Source: Janthinobacterium sp. TB1-E2 (GTDB lineage Bacteria; Pseudomonadota; Gammaproteobacteria; Burkholderiales; Burkholderiaceae_D). Taken from it: DNA of 64,000 bases. The stretch lies in the NCBI RefSeq assembly GCF_036885605.1, contig NZ_CP142523.1:2914001-2978000 (forward strand). The letters are read 5' to 3'. A program made the translations under genes and the position numbers. The notes below the pieces were generated by a model. It was given only the letters and a program-made list of their open reading frames with translations. It had not been told where the DNA came from and ran no database searches. Shown piece after piece: positions 1 through 9,116 of this stretch (the first letter of the stretch is position 1; every line of letters starts with the position of its first letter).

Positions 1-201
1 ATCCAGCTGACGGACGGCATCGCCGCCCTGATGCGCGAAGAGCGCGTGCTCGCTTACCGCTACCAGGGGCAGCGTTATGATTGCGGCTCCAAGCTGGGTT
101 ATCTGAAGGCCACGACGGCAATGGGCATGAAACATCCGGAAACGGGTGCGGCCTTCCGCACCTACCTGCAAGAACTGCAATCGGCACTGGAAGCAAAATG
201 A
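1..201 (+). CDS. galU: UTP-glucose-1-phosphate uridylyltransferase, C-terminal end (partial)
   Basis: The first 66 codons visible are the C-terminus of GalU, which makes UDP-glucose from UTP and glucose-1-phosphate for envelope polysaccharide and trehalose metabolism. The segment [14 protein letters not shown] followed by [13 protein letters not shown] is the conserved GalU ending (tetramer-forming helix and final nucleotide-binding region). The reading frame is open from base 1, so the start lies outside the window. The stop TGA overlaps the def start in an ATGA arrangement, which suggests translational coupling. Identification rests on a short but very characteristic stretch. Confidence 0.88.
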   Translation: MQLTDGIAALMREERVLAYRYQGQRYDCGSKLGYLKATTAMGMKHPETGAAFRTYLQELQSALEAK

Positions 202-734
202 CCGTACGTGAAATCCTCAAGATGGGCGATCCGCGCCTGCTGCGGATGGCCGAGCCCGTGCGTGAATTCGATACGCCCGAACTGCATGCCTTGATCGCCG
301 ACATGTTCGACACCATGCATGCAGCCAATGGCGCGGGCCTGGCGGCGCCGCAGATCGGCGTCAACCTGCAGCTGGTGATCTACGGCTTCAAGCAAAATCT
401 GCGCTATCCGGACGCGCCGCAAGTGCCGGAAACCGTGCTGATCAACCCTGTGCTGACGCCCTTGTCTGAACGCAAGGAAGAGGGCTTCGAAGGCTGCCTG
501 TCCGTGCCCGGCTTGCGCGGCAGCGTGCCGCGCTGGAGCGAACTGCACTACGAAGGAGTGGACCAGTTCGGCCAGCCCATCAGCCGCGACTGCGACGGCT
601 TCCATGCGCGCGTGGTACAGCATGAAGTGGACCATTTGCACGGCATTCTGTATCCGATGCGTATCGTCGACTTTACGCAGTTCGGCTATACGGAAGTGAT
701 GTTTCCGGACCTGGACCCGAACGACGACGACTGA
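198..734 (+). CDS. def: Peptide deformylase
   Basis: Removes the formyl group from the N-terminal methionine of nascent proteins; a metalloenzyme acting at the ribosome exit. The 178-residue protein carries all three family motifs: [10 protein letters not shown] (motif 1), EGCLSVPG (motif 2, metal-binding Cys) and QHEVDHLHG (motif 3, two metal-binding His and the catalytic Glu). The ATG at 198 overlaps the galU stop. A longer in-frame opening from 81 would only read through galU sequence in another frame and is not used. This looks like a stand-alone def, since no fmt or rsm gene follows. Length is normal for the family. Confidence 0.95.
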   Translation: MTVREILKMGDPRLLRMAEPVREFDTPELHALIADMFDTMHAANGAGLAAPQIGVNLQLVIYGFKQNLRYPDAPQVPETVLINPVLTPLSERKEEGFEGCLSVPGLRGSVPRWSELHYEGVDQFGQPISRDCDGFHARVVQHEVDHLHGILYPMRIVDFTQFGYTEVMFPDLDPNDDD

Positions 735-740
735 TCGGCA

Positions 741-831
741 CCTGAGAAAACGCCCATGGCGGCGTTGCATTGCCTCGCCGTACTATTCGTACTGTCTTCG
801 GCAATGCGCCTTGCCCTGAGCGTTTTTCAGG
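741..831. repeat. Structured intergenic repeat, family A, copy 1
   Basis: A ~91-nt inverted-repeat element between the convergent genes def and the PilZ gene. Outer stem: CCTGAGAAAACGC (741-753) with GCGTTTTTCAGG (820-831). Inner stem: GCATTGCC (767-774) with GGCAATGC (800-807). Apical stem: GTAC (780-783) with GTAC (789-792). A second copy at 9117-9205 keeps the loop-proximal sequence CCTCGCCGTACTATTCGTAC but changes both strands of the stems together, so the folded form is conserved. It may act as a terminator or be a small mobile element; there is no coding sequence in it. Confidence 0.8.
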
Positions 832-913
832 CACCTCGTACTTGTGACTATCAAACAAAAAAAATGGCCGCGCAGCAATCAGCTGGGCGGCCATTTTTAT
901 ATGTGAAGCAAAC

Positions 914-1678
914 CTAGCGCACCTTGCGGCTGCTGCCCAGGTTATCGAGCAAGGCTTTCAATTCATCTTCCATGGCTTCCGTCAGGTTCAGGAAGCGGCA
1001 GCCGATCTGCACCTGTTCGCCCAGCAGGAAGGAGCGGAAGGTGCGCGACAGGCGGATTTCCAGGTCGGCGATCATGACCTTGTTCGGCCCCAGTTCCAGG
1101 CGCACGCGCGACAGCTTGCGGCCCACGTACAGGCCGACCGTGTCGCGCGGATGGGCGCGCATGCCGATGCCGCCGGCCGAGAAATCGTACAGCTGCAGCT
1201 CATACGGACGCCCCTCGAGCACGAAGGCGGCCAGGTAGTACACGCCCAGCGGCGTTTCCAGGCGCGTCGATTCGCGCCGTTCCAGCACCAGGCAATGACT
1301 GGGGAAGTTCGTCAGGTAGACGTTGGGACGGTCGGGATACGCTTGCCATTCGCCATTGATGGTAAATTGCAGCTTGGCGCTTTGCACCCACGACACAAAC
1401 GTGGCGGCACCGTCTGGCAGGGTCGCGCCTTCATTGAGTTCCAGCACGAATTGCGGCAAGTCGTCATCGACGGACAGGATGCGCGCCAGGATGACGTCTT
1501 CGCCGCCTGCCGGGTAGATGGAAATGGCGTCGCCGTTGTCAGCCAGGCTGCACAGGGTTTCACCGATATCCCATGGATCGCTCATATGGTGCGGCTTGGT
1601 GCCGGGAGCCATCGGCTCGGCCACGTCAGCCAGACTGGGCGCGCCCTTGCGCAGGGGATTGGGAATGGGATCGTTCAC
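914..1678 (-). CDS. PilZ-domain flagellar brake protein (YcgR-like)
   Basis: A 254-residue protein with an N-terminal YcgR-type domain and a C-terminal PilZ domain. The c-di-GMP-binding signatures are visible: RRESTR (RxxxR) near residue 135 and DFSAGGIG (D-x-S-x-x-G) about 30 residues later. Proteins of this build bind c-di-GMP and slow the flagellar motor; that role is inferred from the family. The start is GTG at 1678, preceded by AGAAGAGA at a suitable distance. It is a monocistronic minus-strand gene with an AT-rich upstream region (1690-1790) that probably holds its promoter. Flagellar genes are not next to it, so the exact target is open. Confidence 0.85.
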   Translation of the reverse strand: MNDPIPNPLRKGAPSLADVAEPMAPGTKPHHMSDPWDIGETLCSLADNGDAISIYPAGGEDVILARILSVDDDLPQFVLELNEGATLPDGAATFVSWVQSAKLQFTINGEWQAYPDRPNVYLTNFPSHCLVLERRESTRLETPLGVYYLAAFVLEGRPYELQLYDFSAGGIGMRAHPRDTVGLYVGRKLSRVRLELGPNKVMIADLEIRLSRTFRSFLLGEQVQIGCRFLNLTEAMEDELKALLDNLGSSRKVR

Positions 1679-1812
1679 GACAGCGTATCTCTTCTGTTCT
1701 AATGGGGAATAGTGTATAGGTTTAAGGCAATATTTACTAAGTAAATCACAATAATTGATTTTATATCACTATATTCCTGTTGCTTATGTGACCTGGCATG
1801 CCAGGCGGGCGC
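1679..1812. promoter_or_regulatory. AT-rich intergenic region, upstream of the PilZ gene
   Basis: The region between the PilZ gene start and the pseudouridine synthase end is much richer in A/T than its surroundings and is the only place for the PilZ gene promoter. It also holds a perfect 14-bp palindrome, CCTGGCATGCCAGG, at 1792-1805, just beyond the 3' end of the neighbouring gene. No T-run follows the palindrome on either strand, so it is not a classical terminator. Confidence 0.4.
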
Positions 1813-2562
1813 TTAGAATTGCTCGTCAGCGCTCAGGTAACGCCATTGTCCCGTTGGCAAGTCGCCCAGTTTGACCTTGCCGATGCGCACGCGTTTCAAT
1901 CCCAGCACTTTCAGGCCCACGGCTTCGCACATGCGGCGGATTTGGCGTTTCTTGCCTTCGCGCAGGGTAAAGCTCAGCTGGTCTTCGTTTTGCCAGCGCA
2001 CCTTGGCCGGCAGCAGCGGTTTGCCATCGAGCCACAGACCGTGGTTGAGCTTTTTCAGTTCGCTGTCGGGCAGGGTGCCGCCCTTGGTGTAGCTCACGCG
2101 CACCAGGTATTCCTTGTCGATGTCGGTATCGTGGCCGATCAGCTGCTTGGCCACGCGGCCGTCCTGCGTCAAGACCAGCAAGCCGACGGAATCGATGTCC
2201 AGTCGGCCGGCGGCCACCAGGCTGCGCAGCTGGGTCGGGTGGAACTGTTCCGGGCTGCGGTCTTCCGCCCAGCGGTTTTCCGCCTTGATCAGGGCCACGG
2301 CGGGCGTGTAGCCGTCTTCGGCCTGGCCGCTGACGTAGCCGACCGGTTTGTTGATCAGCACGGTGACCCGCTTCGATTGCTCGGCCGCCGCCTGGCGTTC
2401 CACGGTGACTCTCTGGCTCGGGTAGACCTTGCTGCCCAGCTCGGACACCACCTTGCCATCCACGCGGACCCAGCCGCGGGCGATCCATTCATCGGCTTCG
2501 CGGCGCGAGCACAGGCCCAGTTCGGACATGCGTTTGGACAAGCGTAATAATTCTTCGGTCAT
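1813..2562 (-). CDS. rRNA pseudouridine synthase, RsuA/RluB/RluF family
   Basis: Isomerises a specific uridine in ribosomal RNA. The 249-residue protein has an N-terminal S4 RNA-binding domain (SKRMSELGLCSRREADEWI, about residues 9-27) and a catalytic domain with GRLDIDSVGLLVLTQDG, holding the catalytic Asp. A distal KKRQIRRMCEAVG motif is also present. The end of the protein (LKRVRIGKVKLGDLPTGQWR) resembles RluF more than RsuA, but the target uridine cannot be assigned from sequence reading. It is the last gene of a minus-strand group map-glnD-this gene, with gaps of 34 and 41 nt, so cotranscription is likely. Confidence 0.88.
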   Translation of the reverse strand: MTEELLRLSKRMSELGLCSRREADEWIARGWVRVDGKVVSELGSKVYPSQRVTVERQAAAEQSKRVTVLINKPVGYVSGQAEDGYTPAVALIKAENRWAEDRSPEQFHPTQLRSLVAAGRLDIDSVGLLVLTQDGRVAKQLIGHDTDIDKEYLVRVSYTKGGTLPDSELKKLNHGLWLDGKPLLPAKVRWQNEDQLSFTLREGKKRQIRRMCEAVGLKVLGLKRVRIGKVKLGDLPTGQWRYLSADEQF

Positions 2563-2603
2563 GTTGTTTCAGTTTCAGTAAGGGTAGGCGTTGCGCGGAA
2601 AGC

Positions 2604-5171
2604 TTACACTTTCAGCGCATCGAGTAAATCGGTTTCCAGCAATATCTGGTTGCGGGCATTGTTGAGCGCGGGACCGTCGACGAGGAAGACGTCTTCGACC
2701 CGCTCGCCCAAGGTCATGATCTTGGCCGTGTGCAAGTTGATGCGGTACTTGGTCAGCACATTGGCGATCGCATACAGCAGGCCAGTGCGGTCGTTGGCCG
2801 CCACCGACAGCAAATAGTATTGGCCCTTCTCATCGGGCCGCAAATCCACGGTCGGCTGGAAGGGGAAGGTGCGTGACAGGCGCGACAGCCGTCCCTTGCC
2901 CGGCGGCGGCAGCGGCGTTTGCGACTGCAGCAGCTCGCCCAGCTCATGCTCGATCAGGCTGATGATGTCGCGGTAGCTCTTGGCAAAATTCTGTTCGGTG
3001 ACGAGGAAGGTATCGAGCGCATAGCCGTTTTTCGTCGTGTGGATCTTCGCGTCGAGGATGCTGAAATTCTTGCGGTCGAAATAGCTGCAGATGCGCGCGA
3101 ACAGGTCGGGCTGGTCGGGAATGTACACGGCCACCTGCAAGCCTTCGCCGATGGGCGCCAGCCGGCATTTTACCACCGGCAACTTGCTGTCGAGCTTGTC
3201 ATAAAGCGAGCGCGTCTGCCAGGCGATGTCGGACGCGTCGTGGCGCAGGAAATACGCCACGTCCAGCTGCTGCCACAGTTTCAGGTGCGCATCGGGCGGC
3301 AAGCCGTACAGGCGCAGGGTGGCCAGCGCTTCCTGCTGGCGGTTTTTCAGCTCGCGGTCGGCCGTGTGCGGCTCGCCGCCGAGCACGCGCAGGGTGATCT
3401 TGTACAGGTCTTCCAGCAGCTTGCCCTTCCAGGCATTCCACACTTTCGGGCTGGTGCCGCGGATGTCGGCCACCGTCAGCAGGTACAAGCCCGTCAGATG
3501 ACGCTCGTCCTTGACCACTTTCGCAAAGGCGGCGATGACGTCGGGATCGGACAAGTCCTGCTTTTGCGCCACTTGCGACATGGTCAGGTGATTTTCTACA
3601 AGGAATGCCACGAGTTCCGTGTCTTCTTGCGACAGGCCGTGGTCCTGGCAGAACTGGGTGGCGTCGGCCACGCCCAGCTTCGAGTGGTCGCCGCCGCGGC
3701 CCTTGGCGATGTCGTGGAACAGGGCCGCCACGTACAGCAGCCACGACTGCGAGAAGTCGGCCATCAGCTGGCTGCAGAACGGGTATTCGTGTGCGTGTTC
3801 GCTCATGGTGAAGCGGCGCATGTTGCGCACCACCATCAAAATGTGCTGGTCGACCGTGTACACATGGAACAGGTCGTGCTGCATCTGGCCCACGATGCGG
3901 CGGAAATTCGGCAGGTAGCGCCCCAGGATGCTCATCTCGTTCATGCGCCGCAGCGCATGGATGATGCCGACAGGCGCCTGCATGATGCGCAGGAAGAGGG
4001 CGCGGTTGACGGGGTCCAGGCGGAAGGCGGCGTCGATCTTGAAGCGCGCATGCCACAGGGCCCGCGTGGCGCGCGAGGTCATGCCCTTCAGGGCCGGGCG
4101 CTCCGTCATCAGGACAAAAATTTCCAGCATGGCCGACGGATATTGTTCGAACGTGTCGTCGGCGCTGATGTCGATCAGGCTGTTGACTTCGTTGAAGCGC
4201 TCGTTGATGGGCACGGCCACGTCGTCTTGCGGAAATAGCCGTGCTTCGATGTTTTGCAGCAAAATCGTGTTGAGCTGGGTCACCGTCTTGGCGGCCCAGT
4301 AGTAGCGCTGCATCAAGAATTCGCTGGCGCGGCGCATGTGCGGCCCGCTGCCCGTCGCCTGCAAGCCCAGCGATTCGGCGATCGCCGTCTGCACGTCGAA
4401 CACGAGGCGGTCTTCGCGCCGTCCCGCGTGCAGGTGGAGGCGCACGCGGATATCCTTGAAGGCGCGCTCCTTTTCCATCAGCTGGCGCGCTTCCGTCAGG
4501 GTGATCAGGCCGCTCGTGGCCAGGGTGCGCCACGAGTTCGCCAGGCCGGCCGCCTTGGCCACCCACAGGATGACCTGCAGGTCGCGCAGGCCGCCCGGGC
4601 TTTCCTTGCAATTCGGTTCCAGGCTGAAAGCCGTGTCTTCATATTTGGCATGGCGCTGGCGCATTTCCGCTGTTTTTGCCTGGAAGAAGGCCTGCGGGTC
4701 CATGGCCGCGTCATAGCGTTGCTGCAATTGCGCGAACAGGTCCGCGTTGCCGCACACGAGGCGCGCTTCGAGCAAGCTCGTTTGGACGGTGATATCGGCC
4801 TTCGACTCGACCATGCATTCATCGACCGTGCGGATGCTGTGGCCGATTTCCAGGCCCAGGTCCCACAGCAGTTGCACCAGTTCCTCGAGCTTTTCCTGCG
4901 TGGCGGCGTCCGGCGCCTGTTGCAGCAGGATCAGCAGATCGACGTCGGAATACGGAAACAGTTCGCCGCGGCCATAGCCGCCCACGCCCACCAGGGCAGT
5001 GCCGGGCGGCAAGCCCGCTTCCTGCCAGGCACGCGCCAGCACGCCGTCGACGCTGTGGCGCAGGCTGCGCAGCAGTTTTTCAGGCTTGCCGTCGGCTTGG
5101 AAGGCCGTAATGACGACCTGGCGGTCGGCTTTCAGTTGCTGTTTCAGCTGTTCCCGAACTTGCTTTTTCAT
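2604..5171 (-). CDS. glnD: Bifunctional [protein PII] uridylyltransferase / uridylyl-removing enzyme
   Basis: The nitrogen sensor that uridylylates PII proteins when glutamine is low and removes UMP when it is high. At 855 residues it has the usual length and order. A nucleotidyltransferase domain comes first, with GVGGYGRGELF followed by SDVDLL (metal-binding Asp76 and Asp78). An HD domain follows (FHDIAKGRGGDHS) for the UMP-removing activity. Two C-terminal ACT domains (about 690-760 and 780-850) sense glutamine. It lies 34 nt after map, the same neighbourhood as in many proteobacteria where map-glnD is divergent from rpsB-tsf. Nothing in the protein looks broken. Confidence 0.97.
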   Translation of the reverse strand: MKKQVREQLKQQLKADRQVVITAFQADGKPEKLLRSLRHSVDGVLARAWQEAGLPPGTALVGVGGYGRGELFPYSDVDLLILLQQAPDAATQEKLEELVQLLWDLGLEIGHSIRTVDECMVESKADITVQTSLLEARLVCGNADLFAQLQQRYDAAMDPQAFFQAKTAEMRQRHAKYEDTAFSLEPNCKESPGGLRDLQVILWVAKAAGLANSWRTLATSGLITLTEARQLMEKERAFKDIRVRLHLHAGRREDRLVFDVQTAIAESLGLQATGSGPHMRRASEFLMQRYYWAAKTVTQLNTILLQNIEARLFPQDDVAVPINERFNEVNSLIDISADDTFEQYPSAMLEIFVLMTERPALKGMTSRATRALWHARFKIDAAFRLDPVNRALFLRIMQAPVGIIHALRRMNEMSILGRYLPNFRRIVGQMQHDLFHVYTVDQHILMVVRNMRRFTMSEHAHEYPFCSQLMADFSQSWLLYVAALFHDIAKGRGGDHSKLGVADATQFCQDHGLSQEDTELVAFLVENHLTMSQVAQKQDLSDPDVIAAFAKVVKDERHLTGLYLLTVADIRGTSPKVWNAWKGKLLEDLYKITLRVLGGEPHTADRELKNRQQEALATLRLYGLPPDAHLKLWQQLDVAYFLRHDASDIAWQTRSLYDKLDSKLPVVKCRLAPIGEGLQVAVYIPDQPDLFARICSYFDRKNFSILDAKIHTTKNGYALDTFLVTEQNFAKSYRDIISLIEHELGELLQSQTPLPPPGKGRLSRLSRTFPFQPTVDLRPDEKGQYYLLSVAANDRTGLLYAIANVLTKYRINLHTAKIMTLGERVEDVFLVDGPALNNARNQILLETDLLDALKV

Positions 5172-5205
5172 CTGGGCCCTGGGTGGCGGTGCGTGGGATG
5201 GAAGA

Positions 5206-6018
5206 TCAGGCTTTGTTCAGGATCAAGGCGGGCGGTGGCGGCATGCCGGGCGAGACGGTCAGCACTTCATAGCCCGTTTCCGTCACCAGCACCGTGTGTT
5301 CCCATTGCGCCGACAGGCTGCGGTCCTTGGTTTTGATGGTCCAGCCATCGTTCATTTCGCGGATTTCGCGGCGGCCCGAGTTGATCATCGGTTCGACGGT
5401 GAAAATCATGCCCGCTTCCAGGCGCTCGAGGGTGCCTGGTTTGCCGTAATGCAATACCTGCGGTTCTTCATGGAAGACCTTGCCGATGCCGTGGCCGCAG
5501 AATTCGCGCACCACGCTGTAGCCGGCTTTCTCGGCGTGCTGCTGGATGGCATGGCCGATATCGCCGAGGTGGGCGCCCGGCTTGATCTGGTCGATGCCCA
5601 GCCACATGCATTCATAGGTGATTTCCGACAGGCGCTTGGCCAGGATGGTCGGCGTGCCGACAAGGAACATGCGGCTGTTGTCGCCGTGGTAGCCATCCTT
5701 GATGACGGTGATGTCGAGGTTGACGGAGTCGCCGCTTTTCAGGACCTTGTCGCCGGGAATGCCATGGCAGATGACGTCGTTGACGGAGGTGCAGATGGCT
5801 TTCGGGTAAGGCGTGTAGCCGGGCGGGCAGTAGTTCAGCGGGGCAGGGATGGTGCCTTGCACGTTGACCATGTATTCATGGCACAGGCGGTCCAGTTCGC
5901 CCGTCGTGACGCCGACCTTGACGAACGGGGTGATGTAGTCGAGCACTTCAGCGCCGAGCTTGCCGGCAATGCGCATGCCTTCGATGTCGGCGGCGGTATT
6001 GATACGGATGGTGGACAT
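5206..6018 (-). CDS. map: Methionine aminopeptidase, type I
   Basis: Removes the initiator methionine from proteins after deformylation. The 270-residue protein shows the five metal ligands of the family: Asp in NLDITV, Asp in DGYHGDNSR, His in CGHGIGKVFHEEP, Glu in FTVEPMI and Glu in QWEHTVLV. The ATG at 6018 (MSTIRINTAADIEGMR) is preferred; an upstream in-frame ATG at 6039 would add seven residues without homology. First gene of the minus-strand map-glnD-pseudouridine synthase group. Divergent from rpsB across about 400 nt of non-coding DNA. Confidence 0.96.
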   Translation of the reverse strand: MSTIRINTAADIEGMRIAGKLGAEVLDYITPFVKVGVTTGELDRLCHEYMVNVQGTIPAPLNYCPPGYTPYPKAICTSVNDVICHGIPGDKVLKSGDSVNLDITVIKDGYHGDNSRMFLVGTPTILAKRLSEITYECMWLGIDQIKPGAHLGDIGHAIQQHAEKAGYSVVREFCGHGIGKVFHEEPQVLHYGKPGTLERLEAGMIFTVEPMINSGRREIREMNDGWTIKTKDRSLSAQWEHTVLVTETGYEVLTVSPGMPPPPALILNKA

Positions 6019-6253
6019 GGTGTAATTCGCAATCTGCAAGAATTCAGGTGAAAAGCACAGACGATTCCTGCTGTACGGGAAAAGTCTGCAAATATGTCGA
6101 AATTATAAACGAGGCGCCCTCATTCCGCCGCCTCCTTCCTATGGCCGGAAGGGGATTGTGGGGAGAAGGCGGATGAAAAGGCGACGCGGCCACGCCTTGC
6201 ACCATGGTGGTGCGCTGGGTGTTTCCGCCGGGCGCGCGATTTGCGGCGCGGAC
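6019..6253. other. Intergenic region between map and rpsB, map-proximal part
   Basis: About 235 nt with no open reading frame of note. It must contain the map promoter on the minus strand. The map-proximal half is A/T-richer (around 6085-6110), the middle is GC-rich. No structured RNA or repeat was recognised. Confidence 0.4.
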
Positions 6254-6282
6254 TTGATGCGGCAGGCATTTCAGTGTAGAAT
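6254..6282 (+). promoter_or_regulatory. Likely sigma-70 promoter of rpsB-tsf
   Basis: TTGATG (6254-6259) and TAGAAT (6277-6282) are separated by exactly 17 bp, close to the consensus -35 and -10. Transcription would start near 6290, giving an rpsB leader of roughly 130 nt, in keeping with autoregulated ribosomal protein operons. Confidence 0.65.
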
Positions 6283-6350
6283 CCCGGGTTGCTTGAATTC
6301 TCTTTTAAGCAATGCAGTAAAACAGTGTCTTTAATTTATATAAACACGCG

Positions 6351-6392
6351 AATCCGGTCGACAAGGGTGCCTGTATGGTGACTGATCGGATT
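6351..6392 (+). promoter_or_regulatory. Inverted repeat in the rpsB leader, candidate S2 autoregulatory structure
   Basis: AATCCGGTC (6351-6359) can pair with GATCGGATT (6384-6392), eight of nine positions matching, ending 24 nt before the rpsB start codon. Ribosomal protein S2 represses its own mRNA through leader structure in enterobacteria, so a similar role is inferred. The hairpin is seen; S2 binding is not shown. Confidence 0.45.
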
Positions 6393-6416
6393 CCAGACCC
6401 AACCCTGGAGTTAATA

Positions 6417-7169
6417 ATGTCCGTAACAATGCGCGAAATGCTGGAAGCCGGTGTCCACTTTGGTCACCAAACCCGTTTTTGGAATCCAAAAATGGCACCG
6501 TTCATCTTCGGCCATCGCAACAAGATCCACATCATCAACCTGGAAAAAACCATGGCGATGTACCAGGACGCAATGAAGCACGTGCGTCAACTGGCTGCAA
6601 ACCGTGGCACCATCCTGATGGTTGGCACCAAGCGTCAAGCTCGCGAAATCATCGCTGCTGAAGCACAACGCGCTGGCGTGCCTTTCGTTGATCAACGTTG
6701 GTTGGGCGGCATGCTGACCAACTTCAAAACGATCAAAACCTCGATCAAGCGTCTGAAAGACATGGAAGTGATGATCGAAGACGGTTCGATCGAGAAGCTG
6801 TCGAAAAAAGAAGCGCTGATGTTCTCCCGCGAAATGATCAAGCTGCAAAAATCGATCGGCGGCATCAAGGACATGGGCGGCATTCCTGACGCAATCTTCG
6901 TCGTCGACGTCGGCTACCACAAAGGTGCGATCACCGAAGCAGCTAAACTGGGTATCCCGGTCATCGGCGTTGTCGATACCAACCACTCCCCAGAAGGCGT
7001 GAACTTCGTGATCCCAGGTAACGATGACTCCTCGAAAGCCATCATGTTGTACGCTCGCGGTGTTGCTGATGCAATCATCGAAGGCCGTGCAGCTGCCGGT
7101 AACGAAGTTGTTGAAATGGTTAAAGCAGCCGCTGGCGACGAATTCGTCGAAGTTAACGAACAGGCTTAA
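6417..7169 (+). CDS. rpsB: 30S ribosomal protein S2
   Basis: A 250-residue S2 protein of the small ribosomal subunit, needed for binding S1 and for mRNA docking. It opens with [22 protein letters not shown] and contains [10 protein letters not shown] and [17 protein letters not shown], all typical of S2. The start ATG at 6417 follows CTGGAG at a good spacing; an upstream in-frame ATG at 6375 lies inside the leader hairpin region and is rejected. Codon use is strongly biased towards common codons, as in highly expressed genes. It is followed by a hairpin with T-run and then tsf. Confidence 0.98.
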   Translation: MSVTMREMLEAGVHFGHQTRFWNPKMAPFIFGHRNKIHIINLEKTMAMYQDAMKHVRQLAANRGTILMVGTKRQAREIIAAEAQRAGVPFVDQRWLGGMLTNFKTIKTSIKRLKDMEVMIEDGSIEKLSKKEALMFSREMIKLQKSIGGIKDMGGIPDAIFVVDVGYHKGAITEAAKLGIPVIGVVDTNHSPEGVNFVIPGNDDSSKAIMLYARGVADAIIEGRAAAGNEVVEMVKAAAGDEFVEVNEQA

Positions 7170-7216
7170 TGGCCAGGCTATCGCAAGATAGCCGTTTGTA
7201 AGCACAGCAGTAAGGG

Positions 7217-7248
7217 AAAAGGGGTGGCAGCAGCTCCCCCTTTTTTTT
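7217..7248 (+). terminator. Intrinsic terminator or attenuator between rpsB and tsf
   Basis: AAAAGGGG (7217-7224) pairs with CCCCTTTT (7237-7244), followed by further T residues to 7248. Because tsf has a 79-nt gap after it, this is likely a partial terminator that lowers tsf expression relative to rpsB. Confidence 0.7.
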
Positions 7249-7327
7249 AACAAAAAAACGATAGTGACCGCTGGCGAGGCATGCATGCCCGGCCGCGACT
7301 ATCGACTCACCGAATCAGGAGAAACAC

Positions 7328-8239
7328 ATGGCAGCGATTACAGCAGCGATGGTAGGCGAATTGCGCGGCAAAACCGACGCACCAATGATGGAATGCAAAA
7401 AAGCACTGACCGAAGCCGAAGGCGACATGGCTCGTGCGGAAGAGATCCTGCGCGTCAAACTGGGCGGCAAGGCATCGAAGGCATCGGCACGCATCACCGC
7501 TGAAGGCGTCGTGGCAACCTACATCGCCAACGGCGTAGGCGCCCTGGTCGAAGTGAACTCGGAAACCGACTTCGTTGCGAAAAACGACGATTTCCTGGCA
7601 CTGGCCAACAACGCTGCCCGTCTGGTAGCGGAACACAACCCGGCTGACGTAGCTGCCCTGCTGGCCCTGCCACTCGATGGCAAGACCCTGGAAGACGTGC
7701 GCGCTGCCCTGATCGGCAAAATCGGCGAAAACATGACCATCCGCCGCTTCCAGCGTTTCGAAACCAGCGCCAAGCTGGCTTCGTACCTGCACGGTTCGCG
7801 CATTGGCGTGATCGTCGAATTCGACGGCGCCGATGAGCAAGTGGGCAAAGACGTGGCCATGCACATCGCTGCCATGAAGCCAGTGTCGCTGTCGTCGAAC
7901 GAAGTTCCAGCGGAACTGATCGAAAAAGAGCGTTCGGTTGCACAACTGAAAGCCGAAGAAGACGCAGCCAAAGCGGCCGCCGAAGGCAAGCCAGCGCAAT
8001 CGCCGGAAATCCTGGCCAAGCGCCTGGAAGGTTCCGTACAGAAGTTCCTGAAAGAAGTTTCCCTGCTGAACCAAGCTTTCGTGAAAAACGACAAGCTGTC
8101 GGTTGAGCAAATGCTGAAGGCGGCTAACACCAGCGTCAAAGGTTTCGCCATGTACGTAGTGGGCGAGGGCATCGAGAAGAAGCAAGACGACTTCGCAGCA
8201 GAAGTCGCAGCACAGATGGCTGCCTCCCAGGGAGCGTAA
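7328..8239 (+). CDS. tsf: Elongation factor Ts
   Basis: Guanine-nucleotide exchange factor that recycles EF-Tu. The 303-residue protein has the UBA-like N-terminal domain with [12 protein letters not shown], and the EF-Ts signature [14 protein letters not shown] in the core domain that contacts EF-Tu. The ATG at 7328 has AGGAGA just upstream. Standard position after rpsB. A strong terminator follows nine bases after the stop, so pyrH is probably transcribed separately or by read-through. The protein is slightly longer than the E. coli one, as usual for betaproteobacteria. Confidence 0.98.
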   Translation: MAAITAAMVGELRGKTDAPMMECKKALTEAEGDMARAEEILRVKLGGKASKASARITAEGVVATYIANGVGALVEVNSETDFVAKNDDFLALANNAARLVAEHNPADVAALLALPLDGKTLEDVRAALIGKIGENMTIRRFQRFETSAKLASYLHGSRIGVIVEFDGADEQVGKDVAMHIAAMKPVSLSSNEVPAELIEKERSVAQLKAEEDAAKAAAEGKPAQSPEILAKRLEGSVQKFLKEVSLLNQAFVKNDKLSVEQMLKAANTSVKGFAMYVVGEGIEKKQDDFAAEVAAQMAASQGA

Positions 8240-8245
8240 GTAAAG

Positions 8246-8268
8246 CGGGCCGAGAGGCCCGTTTTTTT
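8246..8268 (+). terminator. Intrinsic terminator after tsf
   Basis: CGGGCC (8246-8251), loop GAGA, GGCCCG (8256-8261), then seven T residues. A classic rho-independent terminator. Confidence 0.88.
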
Positions 8269-8387
8269 GGCCCGCCCGCACCTGTCGTGCCGGGCGGCGG
8301 CATGGGCAGCTTCCTCCCGCCTATCCGGCGCTGCAAGGCGCTGCGCCATGTCATACTCGAATAACCTCATTTATGGAGCCCCAGCTC

Positions 8388-9104
8388 ATGTCAAAACCAG
8401 CCTACAAGCGCGTCCTCCTCAAGTTGTCCGGCGAAGCCCTGATGGGCGATGATCCCTACGGCATCAACCGCGCCACGATCGAGCGCATGGTGGCCGATGT
8501 GGCCGAGGTGGCGAAGTTGGGTGTGGAACTGGCAATCGTGATTGGCGGCGGCAATATCTTCCGTGGCGTCGCGCCTGGCGCGCAAGGCATGGACCGTGCC
8601 ACCGCCGATTACATGGGCATGCTCGCCACCGTGATGAATGCACTGGCCCTGGCCGATGCCATGCGCCACGTCGGCATTACCGCGCGCGTCATGTCGGCCA
8701 TCGGCATCGAACAAGTGGTCGAGCCGTACGTCCGCCCGAAAGCCCTGCAATACCTGGAAGAAGGTAAAGTGGTCGTCTTCGCCGCCGGTACCGGCAATCC
8801 GTTCTTCACCACCGACACGGCAGCCGCCCTGCGCGGTTCCGAGATCAGCGCCGAGATCGTCCTGAAGGCCACCAAGGTCGACGGCGTCTACACGGCCGAT
8901 CCGAAGAAGGATCCGAACGCCACCCTGTTCCACACGATTACGTTCGACGACGCCATCGCCAAGCACCTGCAAGTGATGGACGCCACCGCTTTCGCCCTGT
9001 GCCGCGACCAGAAACTGCCAATCAAGGTGTTTTCGATCACCAAGCCAGGCGCGCTGATGCGCGTCATCATGGGCGAAGATGAAGGCACGCTGGTTCACGT
9101 ATAG
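8388..9104 (+). CDS. pyrH: UMP kinase
   Basis: Phosphorylates UMP to UDP in pyrimidine nucleotide synthesis. The 238-residue protein is a hexameric bacterial-type UMP kinase of the amino-acid-kinase fold, with [11 protein letters not shown] at the N-terminus, [11 protein letters not shown] and [15 protein letters not shown]. The start at 8388 ([15 protein letters not shown]) is preferred over ATG 8373. The longer form adds five unconserved residues, and GGAG at 8375-8378 would sit before 8388. Followed by about 300 nt of non-coding DNA that holds repeat A copy 2 and repeat B copy 1 before frr. Confidence 0.97.
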   Translation: MSKPAYKRVLLKLSGEALMGDDPYGINRATIERMVADVAEVAKLGVELAIVIGGGNIFRGVAPGAQGMDRATADYMGMLATVMNALALADAMRHVGITARVMSAIGIEQVVEPYVRPKALQYLEEGKVVVFAAGTGNPFFTTDTAAALRGSEISAEIVLKATKVDGVYTADPKKDPNATLFHTITFDDAIAKHLQVMDATAFALCRDQKLPIKVFSITKPGALMRVIMGEDEGTLVHV

Positions 9105-9116
9105 AAATAAGGAGCA

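Noticed and set aside
162..770. Minus-strand open frame across def
   Set aside because: Shadow of def on the other strand with no recognisable protein features.
1792..1805. Palindrome CCTGGCATGCCAGG as terminator or operator
   Set aside because: No T-run on either strand and no second copy; kept only as a note in the intergenic feature.
6375..6416. Upstream start codon for rpsB
   Set aside because: It lies in the leader inverted repeat and adds residues absent from S2 proteins; ATG 6417 has a better ribosome-binding site.
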